A DNA stretch of 64,000 nt, from contig NZ_JASE01000003.1 of assembly GCF_000622325.1 (NCBI RefSeq), positions 62,001 to 126,000 on the forward strand. Direction: 5' to 3'. The notes under the pieces are model-generated. The model had not been told where the DNA came from. It did not search any database and worked only from the letters and a program-made list of their open reading frames with translations. Made by a program: the position numbers and the translations under genes. This document shows, one piece after another, positions 1-7,775 of this stretch; positions within the stretch are counted from its first letter, which is position 1; every line of letters begins with the position of its first letter. Origin of the DNA: Sulfitobacter geojensis. GTDB taxonomy: Bacteria > Pseudomonadota > Alphaproteobacteria > Rhodobacterales > Rhodobacteraceae.

Positions 1-476
1 TCTTGCAAGGTATCTGCCAGCAGCGCGGGCGTGATCCGGCTGGCATCAACCGTTTGACCGGAAAGGGTAAAGCTGGGGTTTGCAATTACGTTTAGCGCGG
101 CAAAGGCGTTTTCGTCCGTCGCCCCGCCATAGGTCGCATCGACGTAATCAATCAGACCCTCATCCAGAGGCCATGCATTCACGCGTCCTTCCCAATCATC
201 CACCATCGGATTGCCAAAACGGTACACCTCTGTCTGCATATATGGCACCCGCGCCTCCCGCCACGCCGCGCGCGCGGCTTTGAGGGTTGTGTCAGACGGG
301 GCGGCAAGGAAGGCCTCAATCGTGTCTTGCAGGGACTTCGCCGCGATCAGGCTGTCGTCGTATTTTGCGGCGGCAATATCGGCGTAGGTCGTCAATACGG
401 CCTCTTTTTCCACGGCATAGGCAGGAAGGGCACAGAGCGCGGTTGTAGCAAATGCAGCAAACAGCAATCGGGACAT
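1..476 (-). CDS. Imelysin-like iron-regulated periplasmic protein (3' end outside window)
   Basis: I translated this by hand from the ATG at 476; about 158 codons lie inside the window and the C-terminus is cut by the window edge. The start MSRLLFAAFATTALCALPAY is a Sec-type signal peptide, so the product is exported. The mature part contains AAWREARVPYMQTEVYRFG, the W-x-x-A/R...Y..tE.yRF core of imelysin/EfeO-M75 family proteins, which take part in bacterial iron uptake. The start lies 15 bp after the stop of the upstream 165-residue gene, and hemP precedes that, so an iron/heme-responsive operon is likely. The family call rests on the N-terminal third only; the GxHxxE metal motif would lie outside the window. 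Confidence 0.72.
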   Translation of the reverse strand, partial: MSRLLFAAFATTALCALPAYAVEKEAVLTTYADIAAAKYDDSLIAAKSLQDTIEAFLAAPSDTTLKAARAAWREARVPYMQTEVYRFGNPMVDDWEGRVNAWPLDEGLIDYVDATYGGATDENAFAALNVIANPSFTLSGQTVDASRITPALLADTLQ

Positions 477-491
477 AAGGTTTCTTTCTGA

Positions 492-989
492 TTAATGAAC
501 CCGCTGCGATCCAACGGGTGCGACAGGATTTAAGGAATTGCGCGCAAGGCACAGGAAAGGATGCGCAAGGGCGCGGGCAAGGCGCACGGCCTCATATGCG
601 GCGGGTGCCTTGAGCAGCGTAGTGGCAAACAGCATCGCTTCGTCCGCATCCGCCATCGCCGCCGCAGCGATCATATTCGCAAAGGCGCTTTCGTCCCCGC
701 CAAAACAGGAACACTTGCAGTCATGGCGCATTAATGTGCGGCGCGACTGCGACAGAACCAGACGCATCAGCGCATCGAAGTCGGCCAGCGCCTGTGCAGC
801 TTTGGGTTTGGCAGTGACGCTGGCGAAATCCGCAGCAATCGTATCGCGGGCCAAGCCGCCCTGACACCAAACCCGCAAAAACAGGATTGCGGTGGCTTCA
901 AGCGGCGGAAGTTCGTGAATCATGCCGACCGGGGCTGCGCCGCGCGGGTTTGTTCGGGGTTGAGCCGGGAAATCTGAGTGCACGGTCAT
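492..989 (-). CDS. Conserved hypothetical protein in hemP operon
   Basis: A 165-residue protein of unrecognised family. It is rich in Ala, probably helical, has no signal peptide and no clear membrane segment. The only notable motif is HDCKCSCFGGDE in the middle (about residues 89-100), a Cys cluster flanked by His and acidic residues that could bind a metal or heme. Its ATG overlaps the hemP stop codon (ATGA), so it is translationally coupled to hemP, and the imelysin-like gene follows after 15 bp. The context points to iron or heme handling. No biochemical role can be assigned. Confidence 0.7.
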   Translation of the reverse strand: MTVHSDFPAQPRTNPRGAAPVGMIHELPPLEATAILFLRVWCQGGLARDTIAADFASVTAKPKAAQALADFDALMRLVLSQSRRTLMRHDCKCSCFGGDESAFANMIAAAAMADADEAMLFATTLLKAPAAYEAVRLARALAHPFLCLARNSLNPVAPVGSQRVH

Positions 990-1141
990 TTTGTCAGGAT
1001 CAACTTGCCCGCCCGCGTGATCCGCAGCACGTAAACCACACCGTCCAGAACGATTTTCGCCTGATCGCCGGCCCCTATCAGGGTACGCGCATCATGCGAC
1101 AGTGGGTCCTGCGCCTTGGGTTTTGGCGTTATCATATTCAT
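986..1141 (-). CDS. hemP: Hemin uptake protein HemP
   Basis: A 51-codon gene read directly from the minus strand. Its C-terminal half, VVYVLRITRAGKLILTK, is the signature of the HemP/HmuP family (YxLRiTrxGKLILTK at the very C-terminus). HemP proteins are small cytoplasmic factors needed for heme-uptake gene expression in several proteobacteria. The start used is the first ATG (MNMITPKP); the second ATG two codons later is a possible alternative. The stop overlaps the start of the next gene. It heads a three-gene operon with the 165-residue protein and the imelysin-like protein. Confidence 0.88.
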   Translation of the reverse strand: MNMITPKPKAQDPLSHDARTLIGAGDQAKIVLDGVVYVLRITRAGKLILTK

Positions 1142-1607
1142 GACGCCACCCCCAACCGAAGGGCCGCACGCATGGATTTATCGCCATGTCGGGCAAGACC
1201 GGAGGAGGCCAGCATCGTAGCCATGTTTGAGGTGTTTAACTTCAGGGTCGCATTCACTGGATTGTCGTCTCTGTAAAATTTCTGTTCCAAAACATCACCT
1301 GTTCAAGTCCGGGGATCCTGGCTGCCTTGAACAGGTTGCTTGGCTTGCTGTTAAACCTGATTGATTTAGTAAGGCTTGTCAATTCCGATTCTTTTACTCG
1401 GATATTGGGGGCGCCGAAACAGCCCACCCGCAAAACGTTTTACGGCTGACCAGTCCAGAAGCCTGACGGCCGCAGACGCTTGACAAGTTGAAAGGGGAAG
1501 CAACGCCGACGACGGCAAGGCGCTGTTTCAATGTAGGCAACAGGCTGCTGCTCGGGTTTTGGCCGGTCTGAAGGGCGGCCCATGTCGCCCGAATCGACCC
1601 GGTTTGA
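1142..1607. other. Intergenic region upstream of hemP, no gene supported
   Basis: A 466-bp stretch between the hemP start and the end of the first response regulator. It should hold the hemP promoter and any iron-responsive operator, but no clear Fur or Irr box is evident by eye. A 10-bp inverted repeat lies within it (separate entry). A 90-codon minus-strand open frame overlapping the regulator end has no recognisable protein features and is not called. Confidence 0.5.
1298..1335. repeat. Perfect 10-bp inverted repeat upstream of hemP
   Basis: CCTGTTCAAG at 1298-1307 is exactly complementary to CTTGAACAGG at 1326-1335, with an 18-bp spacer. No T-run follows on either strand, so a simple intrinsic terminator is unlikely. 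It could be an operator, or a hairpin in the transcript of the upstream regulator or of hemP. Confidence 0.55.
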
Positions 1608-2549
1608 TTAACCGGCGTCTGATTCCATTTCCAAACGTTTCTGCAGCAAAAGACGGGCACGATCAAAGGTGGGCTTTACACGTTTGGTCTTGCTTGCATT
1701 GGGACGAAAAGGCCGCCCGAGCAAAACCCTGACCGAAGATGTCAGGTTCGCTTTCTTCAGCGGTTCCGAACACGCCAGATTTGCTTCGATCAAAAGTTCC
1801 AGCCCGTTCCATTCGTCTTGGATTTCTGAGGTCGTAATCAGAATGAAGTTTCCCGACCCGACATATGCCCCCAAAAAGCGCGCATGATCTGCGGCCGCTG
1901 CAATCGCGATCCATGTTTCTTTCAGAATGATCTGCAACTCTTGCTTTGTGCAGTTCTCGTACAATCTGTCGAACGCACAAATATGTGCGGCAAAAACCGA
2001 TGATTGCTCGACACGATGCTTTTCCATTGTCGACAGGTAGTTCCCAAGGGAAAACTCGTCTGTATGATGGTCCACCCCATTAATCAGCGCCGCGTCTTCA
2101 AAGGCAATGTCGTGTTCGCCTTTCATTTCCAAGGGTTTGGGCACCATCGGCCCCACATCCAGAGCTTTGCGATTTTCAGCCATCATGCGTTCTGCAACTT
2201 GCAGTCTGGGGCCAATACCTTTCACGTCGAACGGTTTGGTGATGTAGTCATTTGCGCCCGCCGAAAATGCTGTCTCGATCGAGTGGCTATCGGACATTGC
2301 TGTAAGCATGATGATTGGCGAATGGGCGTAAAGCGGAAGGTTTCGAATGCGGCCACATAACTCGACGCCATCCATTTCCGGCATTGTGATGTCCAACACC
2401 AAAACATCGAAGCGCTCGTCAGGAGGTGCAAGCAGGTCCAAAGCAGCAGAGCCTGATCTGACAACAACTGTTTCATGACCCTCTTGCCGCAAGATCACTT
2501 GCAGCAAATCCAGGATAACCGGATCGTCATCGACAGCCAGCACTCTCAT
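1608..2549 (-). CDS. Response regulator with degenerate GGDEF-like C-terminal domain (copy 1)
   Basis: A 313-residue protein from the ATG at 2549, chosen because GGAG lies 8 nt upstream; an ATG two codons earlier (2555) is possible. Residues 1-120 are a CheY-like receiver: the acidic pocket in AVDDDP, phospho-acceptor Asp53 in VLDITMPEMDG, the Thr of MLTAMSD and the Lys of YITKPFD. The C-terminal part (about 170-290) contains YVGSGNFILIT where diguanylate cyclases have [R/Y]xGGDEFxxLL, followed by helices and RVLLG in place of the sVSxGxA strand. It is therefore most like a catalytically dead GGDEF domain. It is transcribed away from two plus-strand paralogues. Output mode is unknown. Confidence 0.8.
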   Translation of the reverse strand: MRVLAVDDDPVILDLLQVILRQEGHETVVVRSGSAALDLLAPPDERFDVLVLDITMPEMDGVELCGRIRNLPLYAHSPIIMLTAMSDSHSIETAFSAGANDYITKPFDVKGIGPRLQVAERMMAENRKALDVGPMVPKPLEMKGEHDIAFEDAALINGVDHHTDEFSLGNYLSTMEKHRVEQSSVFAAHICAFDRLYENCTKQELQIILKETWIAIAAAADHARFLGAYVGSGNFILITTSEIQDEWNGLELLIEANLACSEPLKKANLTSSVRVLLGRPFRPNASKTKRVKPTFDRARLLLQKRLEMESDAG

Positions 2550-2794
2550 ATTCATCACTCCAACACCATAAGTTGATTTTAGACACTCCCGCACAATCTA
2601 GACAATTTTGTGAAAAGACTATGCCTTTTCTGGGCGATTACCGGAAAATGAACGACTTCCGCCTTATTCCATCAGAAGTTGTCTTAATGTTTCCACAAAC
2701 AGAACATTCATTTGCCGAGGATGTCAGCTTCTATGGAACGATAAACAATGGCGAACCGATAACGAGCACCGCCCTTAGATAGGAAACGACAGCA

Positions 2795-3760
2795 ATGCGT
2801 ATTTTGGTAGTGGATGATGATCCCGTAATTTTGGATCTGCTGGCTGACACCCTGAAGGAAGACAAGGGGTATCACCTTCACATGTACGCTTCGGCCGAAA
2901 GCGGGCTGGAAGCCTTGCACAAATCAAAAGAGCCGTTTGACTGCATCCTTCTGGACATCATGTTACCCGGCATGGACGGCATCCAGATGTGCGAGCTTTT
3001 GCGCCAGACGACGCAATGTAGCGCAACGCCGATCCTGATGATCACTGGCAGCAATGAAGTCGGTTTGATGGCGCGGGCCTTCGAAGCCGGTGCAACGGAT
3101 TTTATCAACAAGCCGCTCAAGCCCGAGGAGTTGACCGGACGGGTGGTGATGGCCGGGTTGCTGAACAAAAGCCTCGCCCAGGCGCAGCACACCATGAGTA
3201 CCCTCAGCGAGCAGTTGAAGTTGAAATTCGAAGAACCTGTCGATTTGAAAGTCGACGGCGTGTCAAACATTCTGGCCCATGAAAACGAACTGCTGCGGTG
3301 CAATGCAGGGTGCTTTGCGATGACGATGTTTACCGTAAACATTTCCGGCATGCGCGGCATCTATCGCACCGTACGCGCGCCGGCATTCCGCAAATGCCTG
3401 CAGACAATTGCAACGGCCGCCGTCGCGACAATGGCTGACTACAATTTCAGGCTCTCCTATGTCGGCAGCGGTAAATTTTTCGGCAGCATCATGGAGCGCA
3501 AGCGCCTTGACCACGACGCCCTGACAAAGGCATTCGAAGAGCGCCTGAAAGCCGATTGGGATTTTGCCCAAACCGGTGTTCCGGTGCCACCAACCTGTCA
3601 TATTCGGGCCGTTTCCAGCCAACGCATGTGGTCGAATCTGTCGGCAAGCGACAAGCTGCGGGAATGTTTGTCTAACGATGGCAACATCCACAATCTAACA
3701 CAGGACGAAGAAAACGACCTGTTCGCAAGGTTAGACAACAGGCTTACGCAGGAAATCTGA
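2795..3760 (+). CDS. Response regulator with degenerate GGDEF-like C-terminal domain (copy 2)
   Basis: A 321-residue paralogue of the neighbouring regulators. The receiver (1-120) has the acidic pocket VVDDDP, phospho-acceptor Asp54 in ILLDIMLPGMDG, the Thr of MITGSNE and the Lys of FINKPLK. A linker leads to a C-terminal domain with YVGSGKFFGSI at the GGDEF signature position, lacking the catalytic Asp/Glu pair, so cyclase activity is not expected. AGGAA lies about 10 nt upstream of the ATG. The 245-bp gap to the divergent copy 1 gene should hold both promoters. The C-terminal domain has diverged more than those of copies 1 and 3. Confidence 0.8.
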   Translation: MRILVVDDDPVILDLLADTLKEDKGYHLHMYASAESGLEALHKSKEPFDCILLDIMLPGMDGIQMCELLRQTTQCSATPILMITGSNEVGLMARAFEAGATDFINKPLKPEELTGRVVMAGLLNKSLAQAQHTMSTLSEQLKLKFEEPVDLKVDGVSNILAHENELLRCNAGCFAMTMFTVNISGMRGIYRTVRAPAFRKCLQTIATAAVATMADYNFRLSYVGSGKFFGSIMERKRLDHDALTKAFEERLKADWDFAQTGVPVPPTCHIRAVSSQRMWSNLSASDKLRECLSNDGNIHNLTQDEENDLFARLDNRLTQEI

Positions 3761-3914
3761 ACAGGTGGCTTTGGCGAATTCCATGACAATCTGCATGTTT
3801 TTGAAGGATTGTTTCAAAACGCCCAAATTTGGCCATCTTTCACCTCCAAGTTGAGGATAGAGATTAGGACACCTGCCCCCGCCAGTACGGCGGACACAGG
3901 CAACGGAGAAGAAA

Positions 3915-4904
3915 ATGAAAATTCTAGCGGTCGATGATGATCCAATTATTCTAGAGCTGCTGGACCAGTTTGTGACCGCGATTGGTGAACACGAGCTCAC
4001 GACTGCCATGTCCGGTCCCGAAGCGCTTGAATTGCTGGCGTCTTCTAAACCTGATGCTTTCGACTGTTTTCTCTTCGATATCCAGATGCCCCAGATGGAC
4101 GGCATCACCTTAACCAAACATGTGCGCGCCTCGACGAGATATGCCGACACGCCGATATTGATGCTGACCGCGATGTCGGACAAGCGTTATGTGGACGCGG
4201 CATTTTCCGCTGGTGCAACCGATTATGTCACCAAACCGTTTGAAGTGCCCGAACTGCGTGCACGTCTTGGATTGGTTGAAGGGTTGGTGCAAGCACGCCA
4301 GTCACGCACCCGCAAGATTTTCGCAACGCAGAATATTTCGGCACCGACACAGCCCGACGCACCGGAAAATGCGCTTGAGCTGCACGAACCGATTTCGATC
4401 TATGACGTTGATAATGTGATTGAATACATGGCGATGCAAAACTATGTCGCGCAGCTTTCGCGCGGTGCATTGTTCGGATCGACCACTTTTGCCTTCACGA
4501 TCCGCAAGATCGAAGAACACCATCAGGCCATGTCGCCGTTTGAATTCTACAGCCTCGTTTCCGACGTGGCAGAGGTGATTTCCGATACTTTGGCAGGCCA
4601 CCAGTTTCTGATGTCCTACGCCGGGAGTGGCACGTTTGTGTGCGTCACAGAAAGCGGCTGGCGCCCGAATATGACGGCCCTGATGGACGCGGTGAACCTG
4701 TCTTTGTCGCGCACCGAACTTTATGACAATTCGGCGCAACGGCTTTATGTGCGGGTCAGTGCGGGCGAAGCGATCCGTTTGATCTGGAAGTCAGAGAACT
4801 CGGTGATGGAAGCTGTGGCAGCGGCCCACACATCCGCCGAAGCGGCAAGCGAAGCGCATGAACGGTCCTTGACGGACTTCTGGATCGCCGAGCAGCGGGC
4901 ATGA
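3915..4904 (+). CDS. Response regulator with degenerate GGDEF-like C-terminal domain (copy 3)
   Basis: A 329-residue protein with GGAG 6 nt upstream of the ATG. The receiver domain has AVDDDP, phospho-acceptor Asp55 in FLFDIQMPQMDG, the Thr of MLTAMSD and the Lys of YVTKPFE. The C-terminal region (about 165-290) includes YAGSGTFVCVT, aligned with the RxGGDEFxxLL core of diguanylate cyclases, and later RVSAGEAI, which resembles the VSiGvA strand that follows in true GGDEF domains. The GGDEF residues themselves are lost. Its last codons overlap the ATG of the HPt gene (ATGA), so the two are co-translated and probably act in one phosphorelay. Confidence 0.82.
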   Translation: MKILAVDDDPIILELLDQFVTAIGEHELTTAMSGPEALELLASSKPDAFDCFLFDIQMPQMDGITLTKHVRASTRYADTPILMLTAMSDKRYVDAAFSAGATDYVTKPFEVPELRARLGLVEGLVQARQSRTRKIFATQNISAPTQPDAPENALELHEPISIYDVDNVIEYMAMQNYVAQLSRGALFGSTTFAFTIRKIEEHHQAMSPFEFYSLVSDVAEVISDTLAGHQFLMSYAGSGTFVCVTESGWRPNMTALMDAVNLSLSRTELYDNSAQRLYVRVSAGEAIRLIWKSENSVMEAVAAAHTSAEAASEAHERSLTDFWIAEQRA

Positions 4905-5257
4905 AGGATATCGCAGATATGTTGCCCGGCATCGAACGCATTCAACAACGTTTTCTGGACATGTTGAAAGACCGGCAGGGCACAATTGCCCATCACGTGC
5001 TTGCTGCTTGGGAAAGCAAGGTAGCGGGCGAGGTTGTTGGCCATCTGGACGCGGCCAAAGCTGTTTTGCACCAAATTGCCGGCAGCGCGGGTTCTCTGGG
5101 GTTTGACGAGCTTGGACAGGCGGCACGTGACTGTGAAAACGAAATCATTTCGCATCTGCGCAGCCCCGAGGGCGAGTTGATCACCCTTCCCGCAGGCTTG
5201 ATGAAACTGCTCGGGAACTTCCTGACGCTTAGCAAGAATCTGATCGGCGACAGCTGA
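4901..5257 (+). CDS. HPt domain phosphotransfer protein
   Basis: A 118-residue all-helical protein. The stretch HQIAGSAGSLGFDELGQAA matches the HPt signature HxLKGSAxxLGaxxLxxxa, with His57 as the expected phospho-accepting residue. Nothing else is attached, so it is a free histidine phosphotransferase shuttling phosphate between receivers. Its start overlaps the stop of response regulator copy 3, which is thus the most likely partner. The CHASE hybrid kinase at 7776-10976 carries a C-terminal receiver that could pass phosphate to this protein. Confidence 0.85.
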   Translation: MKDIADMLPGIERIQQRFLDMLKDRQGTIAHHVLAAWESKVAGEVVGHLDAAKAVLHQIAGSAGSLGFDELGQAARDCENEIISHLRSPEGELITLPAGLMKLLGNFLTLSKNLIGDS

Positions 5258-5575
5258 TCGGAACTTGCCTTGCAGCTTGTACAGAGGCTGCACCATCTCA
5301 ATTTAGAATTGCACGTGCGACGCACCGGCGGATCCGATCAGCTTTCGACACTCATGCCAGGTGATTTGTCCAACCCTTGAACAAAGCCAAAGCGCCGGTG
5401 GTCAGCTGGTCGCGCATTCACGGATGTGGCGGTGGTTTACACGTTGCCACCTCCAGCCAACGAACCCGATTTGCAGTTCGGTTATAAAATCATGCCCTTG
5501 AACCAAGAAAAGCCCGCTTTGCGCGGGCCACTCTAACAATAGTCTTGGGAAATAAGCGGGAAGTTAACCCACGCC
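5258..5575. other. Convergent intergenic region
   Basis: A 318-bp gap between the HPt gene and the minus-strand receiver gene. Apart from the minus-strand terminator (separate entry) I see no gene, repeat or mobile element. Short open frames here have no recognisable protein features. Confidence 0.5.
5507..5529 (-). terminator. Intrinsic terminator of the kinase-receiver operon
   Basis: Read on the minus strand, GCCCGC (5528-5523) pairs with GCGGGC (5517-5512) around a five-base loop, and is followed by a TTTTC run. It lies 47 bp beyond the stop of the receiver gene, as expected for a rho-independent terminator. Confidence 0.85.
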
Positions 5576-5965
5576 TCAGGCCGCCTGGGTCAGACGCGCC
5601 TTTTCCATTGCCTGCTTGATCTGATCACCCAGTGCAATCGGATCGAAAGGTTTGCTGATCACATCTGCCGCACCAATCGCCAATAGCTCGTCAATCTCGG
5701 CATGCTGTGCACGGGCGGTCATAAAGATAGCCGGCACATCCGCGAACTCCGGCTTCTCGCGCATCTTTTCCAATGTCTGGCGACCGGTCATTCCGGGCAT
5801 CATCATATCCAGCAGGATCACATCGGGTGTATAATTCTCGACATAAGCAAGGGCGATTTCGCCTGTCTCACACTGCACTACGTCATATTCACCCGACAGG
5901 CTTAGCGCCATCTCAGCGATTTCGCGGATATCCGCGTCATCTTCTACGTGCAAAAGTTTGATCAT
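5576..5965 (-). CDS. Stand-alone CheY-like receiver
   Basis: A 129-residue single-domain response regulator. It has the acidic pocket HVEDDAD, phospho-acceptor Asp53 in VILLDMMMPGMTG, the Thr of FMTARAQ and the Lys of ISKPFDP. There is no output domain. GGAG lies 9 nt upstream of the ATG. It sits 15 bp downstream of a PAS histidine kinase in the same orientation, so it is probably phosphorylated by that kinase and acts by protein contact or as a phosphate shuttle. Confidence 0.9.
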   Translation of the reverse strand: MIKLLHVEDDADIREIAEMALSLSGEYDVVQCETGEIALAYVENYTPDVILLDMMMPGMTGRQTLEKMREKPEFADVPAIFMTARAQHAEIDELLAIGAADVISKPFDPIALGDQIKQAMEKARLTQAA

Positions 5966-5980
5966 TCGAGGGTCTCCTGA

Positions 5981-7630
5981 TTATGCTATGCGCTTGACGT
6001 CGTCTTCATCAATTGCCCTAAGATTTGGCACAGCCTTCGGCAGATTGAAGTAGAAGGTGGTGCCAGACCCCTCTTCCGTATCAAAGCCGATGGTCCCGCC
6101 AAGATTTTCTACAATAGCTTTACAAATGCTTAACCCCAGACCGGTACCACCCTTGGTAGCGCGATCGGAGTTGGTCATATCCGCAAAGCGATCAAATATT
6201 TTGCCCTGCTCGGCCAGGGGGATCCCCTGCCCTTCATCCGTCACAGAAATGCGGACCTGCTCACCAAGGTCTGAAATATCCAAAACGATACGACCGTTGG
6301 GAGGCGAGAATTTATAGGCATTCGACATCAGGTTGGTCAGAACCTGAATAAACCGGTTTGGATCGGTCTTGAACAGGACCGGTTCGTCGGCACCGTTCAG
6401 CGTGACATTGACACCAAACCGCTGCTGCAACATGGCATTCGCGTTGTTCGCTTCTTCCAACAGGTCGACCAGATCGACTTCTTTAATGTCAAAATCCATT
6501 TGACCGTTGGAAATTTTATCCAGATCCAGAATGTCATTGATAATCAGGATCAACCGGTCTGCGTTGCGATGAGCGATTTCTAACAAAGCTTGCGCCTTGT
6601 CGGGCAGTTCACCGGCAGAACGGGACAACAACAGCCCCATCGCACCCTTGATGGACGTCAATGGGGAACGCAACTCGTGGCTGACTGTAGAGATAAACGC
6701 CGACTTGCGCTTCTCCTGCTCCAAACGATGCGAGACATCGTTAAACACAATCAGATAGCGTCCGGACCCACGGCTGTCGGGCAAAAACTTGATGCTGACA
6801 TACATCGGCGTGCCCATCAGGCTTGATTCGAACTGGGTCAGCATTTCACCGTCATTGCGCAACGCGCGACAGGCTTGCAACACACCTTCAACTTCATGCG
6901 CGCGGCTGAACTCGGCAAGAGTTTCGTCCAGATATTCGTCATGCGACAACAACATCCGTTTCTTTGCGGAGCTGTTCATATAGCTGAACTTTTCAGTCTC
7001 CGCATCGATGATCCAGATATCGTCGCGCAGTTCATTCAGGGTTTGGGCTGAATGACGTTCGGCCAGTACTGTGCTGGTTTCGGTCACATCTGTGCGCGCG
7101 GAAATCGAGCCCGTCCAGTTTCCGTCATTGTCAAACAGCGGTATCACTGTGGCCTGGGTTACAAGGATACTGCCATCCTTGCGCCGTAGCTGGGTTTGGC
7201 CCTGCCAAGGGATGCCGCGTTCCAGATTGGTGTGGATCATATCGGCCAAAGCCACAGATGATGGATCATACAAAACTTTGACACTTTTTCCGACGATCTC
7301 TTCGCGTGTATATCCGCTAAGCTCCAGCAAGTGATCATTTACTTCGGTAAGCCGGCCGTTGTTATCAACGACGTTGATGCCCGCATGCTTGTTCATCGCA
7401 TCGAGCTGCTTGAGGATTAATGACTGCGCATTGCCCGACTTTTCCGCGGAAGTATCACGGCGCAAGAATGCAGGGATACCCGCCGCCAGGGCAATCGCCC
7501 CTGCCGCGGGCACGATATTACCAGCGAGTCCGGAAAGCATTATCGAAGAGGCTCCGTACCATCCTGCGGCCAATCCACAACCAATGAATGCAGCCTTCGT
7601 GGTGTCGCTTTTCAGTTTAACCGATGGCAC
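5981..7630 (-). CDS. PAS-domain sensor histidine kinase
   Basis: A 549-residue kinase starting at a GTG preceded by GAGGG. Two hydrophobic stretches lie near the N-terminus (about 13-55), so it is probably membrane-anchored. A PAS domain follows at about 75-190 (NNGRLTEVNDHLLELSGYTREE), then a second PAS-like region at about 200-300. The HisKA box FISTVSHELRSPLTSIKG carries phospho-accepting His318. The HATPase domain shows NLMSNAYKFSPP (N box), DEGQGIP (G1) and GGTGLGLSI (G2). It has no receiver of its own; the next gene supplies one. The HisKA box resembles that of the upstream hybrid kinase, which suggests related specificity. Confidence 0.92.
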   Translation of the reverse strand: MPSVKLKSDTTKAAFIGCGLAAGWYGASSIMLSGLAGNIVPAAGAIALAAGIPAFLRRDTSAEKSGNAQSLILKQLDAMNKHAGINVVDNNGRLTEVNDHLLELSGYTREEIVGKSVKVLYDPSSVALADMIHTNLERGIPWQGQTQLRRKDGSILVTQATVIPLFDNDGNWTGSISARTDVTETSTVLAERHSAQTLNELRDDIWIIDAETEKFSYMNSSAKKRMLLSHDEYLDETLAEFSRAHEVEGVLQACRALRNDGEMLTQFESSLMGTPMYVSIKFLPDSRGSGRYLIVFNDVSHRLEQEKRKSAFISTVSHELRSPLTSIKGAMGLLLSRSAGELPDKAQALLEIAHRNADRLILIINDILDLDKISNGQMDFDIKEVDLVDLLEEANNANAMLQQRFGVNVTLNGADEPVLFKTDPNRFIQVLTNLMSNAYKFSPPNGRIVLDISDLGEQVRISVTDEGQGIPLAEQGKIFDRFADMTNSDRATKGGTGLGLSICKAIVENLGGTIGFDTEEGSGTTFYFNLPKAVPNLRAIDEDDVKRIA

Positions 7631-7775
7631 GGTCTTACCCTCGTCTTTCCAGCCGGTGCGCTACAGAGATCCTGTCCAGCACGACAATTCAATTCAATTC
7701 TCGGGTAATGTGAATGGTAAAGGCGGCATTAATATGGCGAGCATACCACATTTGCACATTTCTTCATCGCCACCC

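Noticed and set aside
1291..1340. A tRNA-like T-arm (GTTCAAGTCC)
   Set aside because: No matching acceptor, anticodon or D arms around it; the sequence is part of an inverted repeat.
1394..1666. A 90-codon minus-strand frame downstream of the first response regulator
   Set aside because: Overlaps the regulator's end in another frame and has no protein-like composition or start signal.
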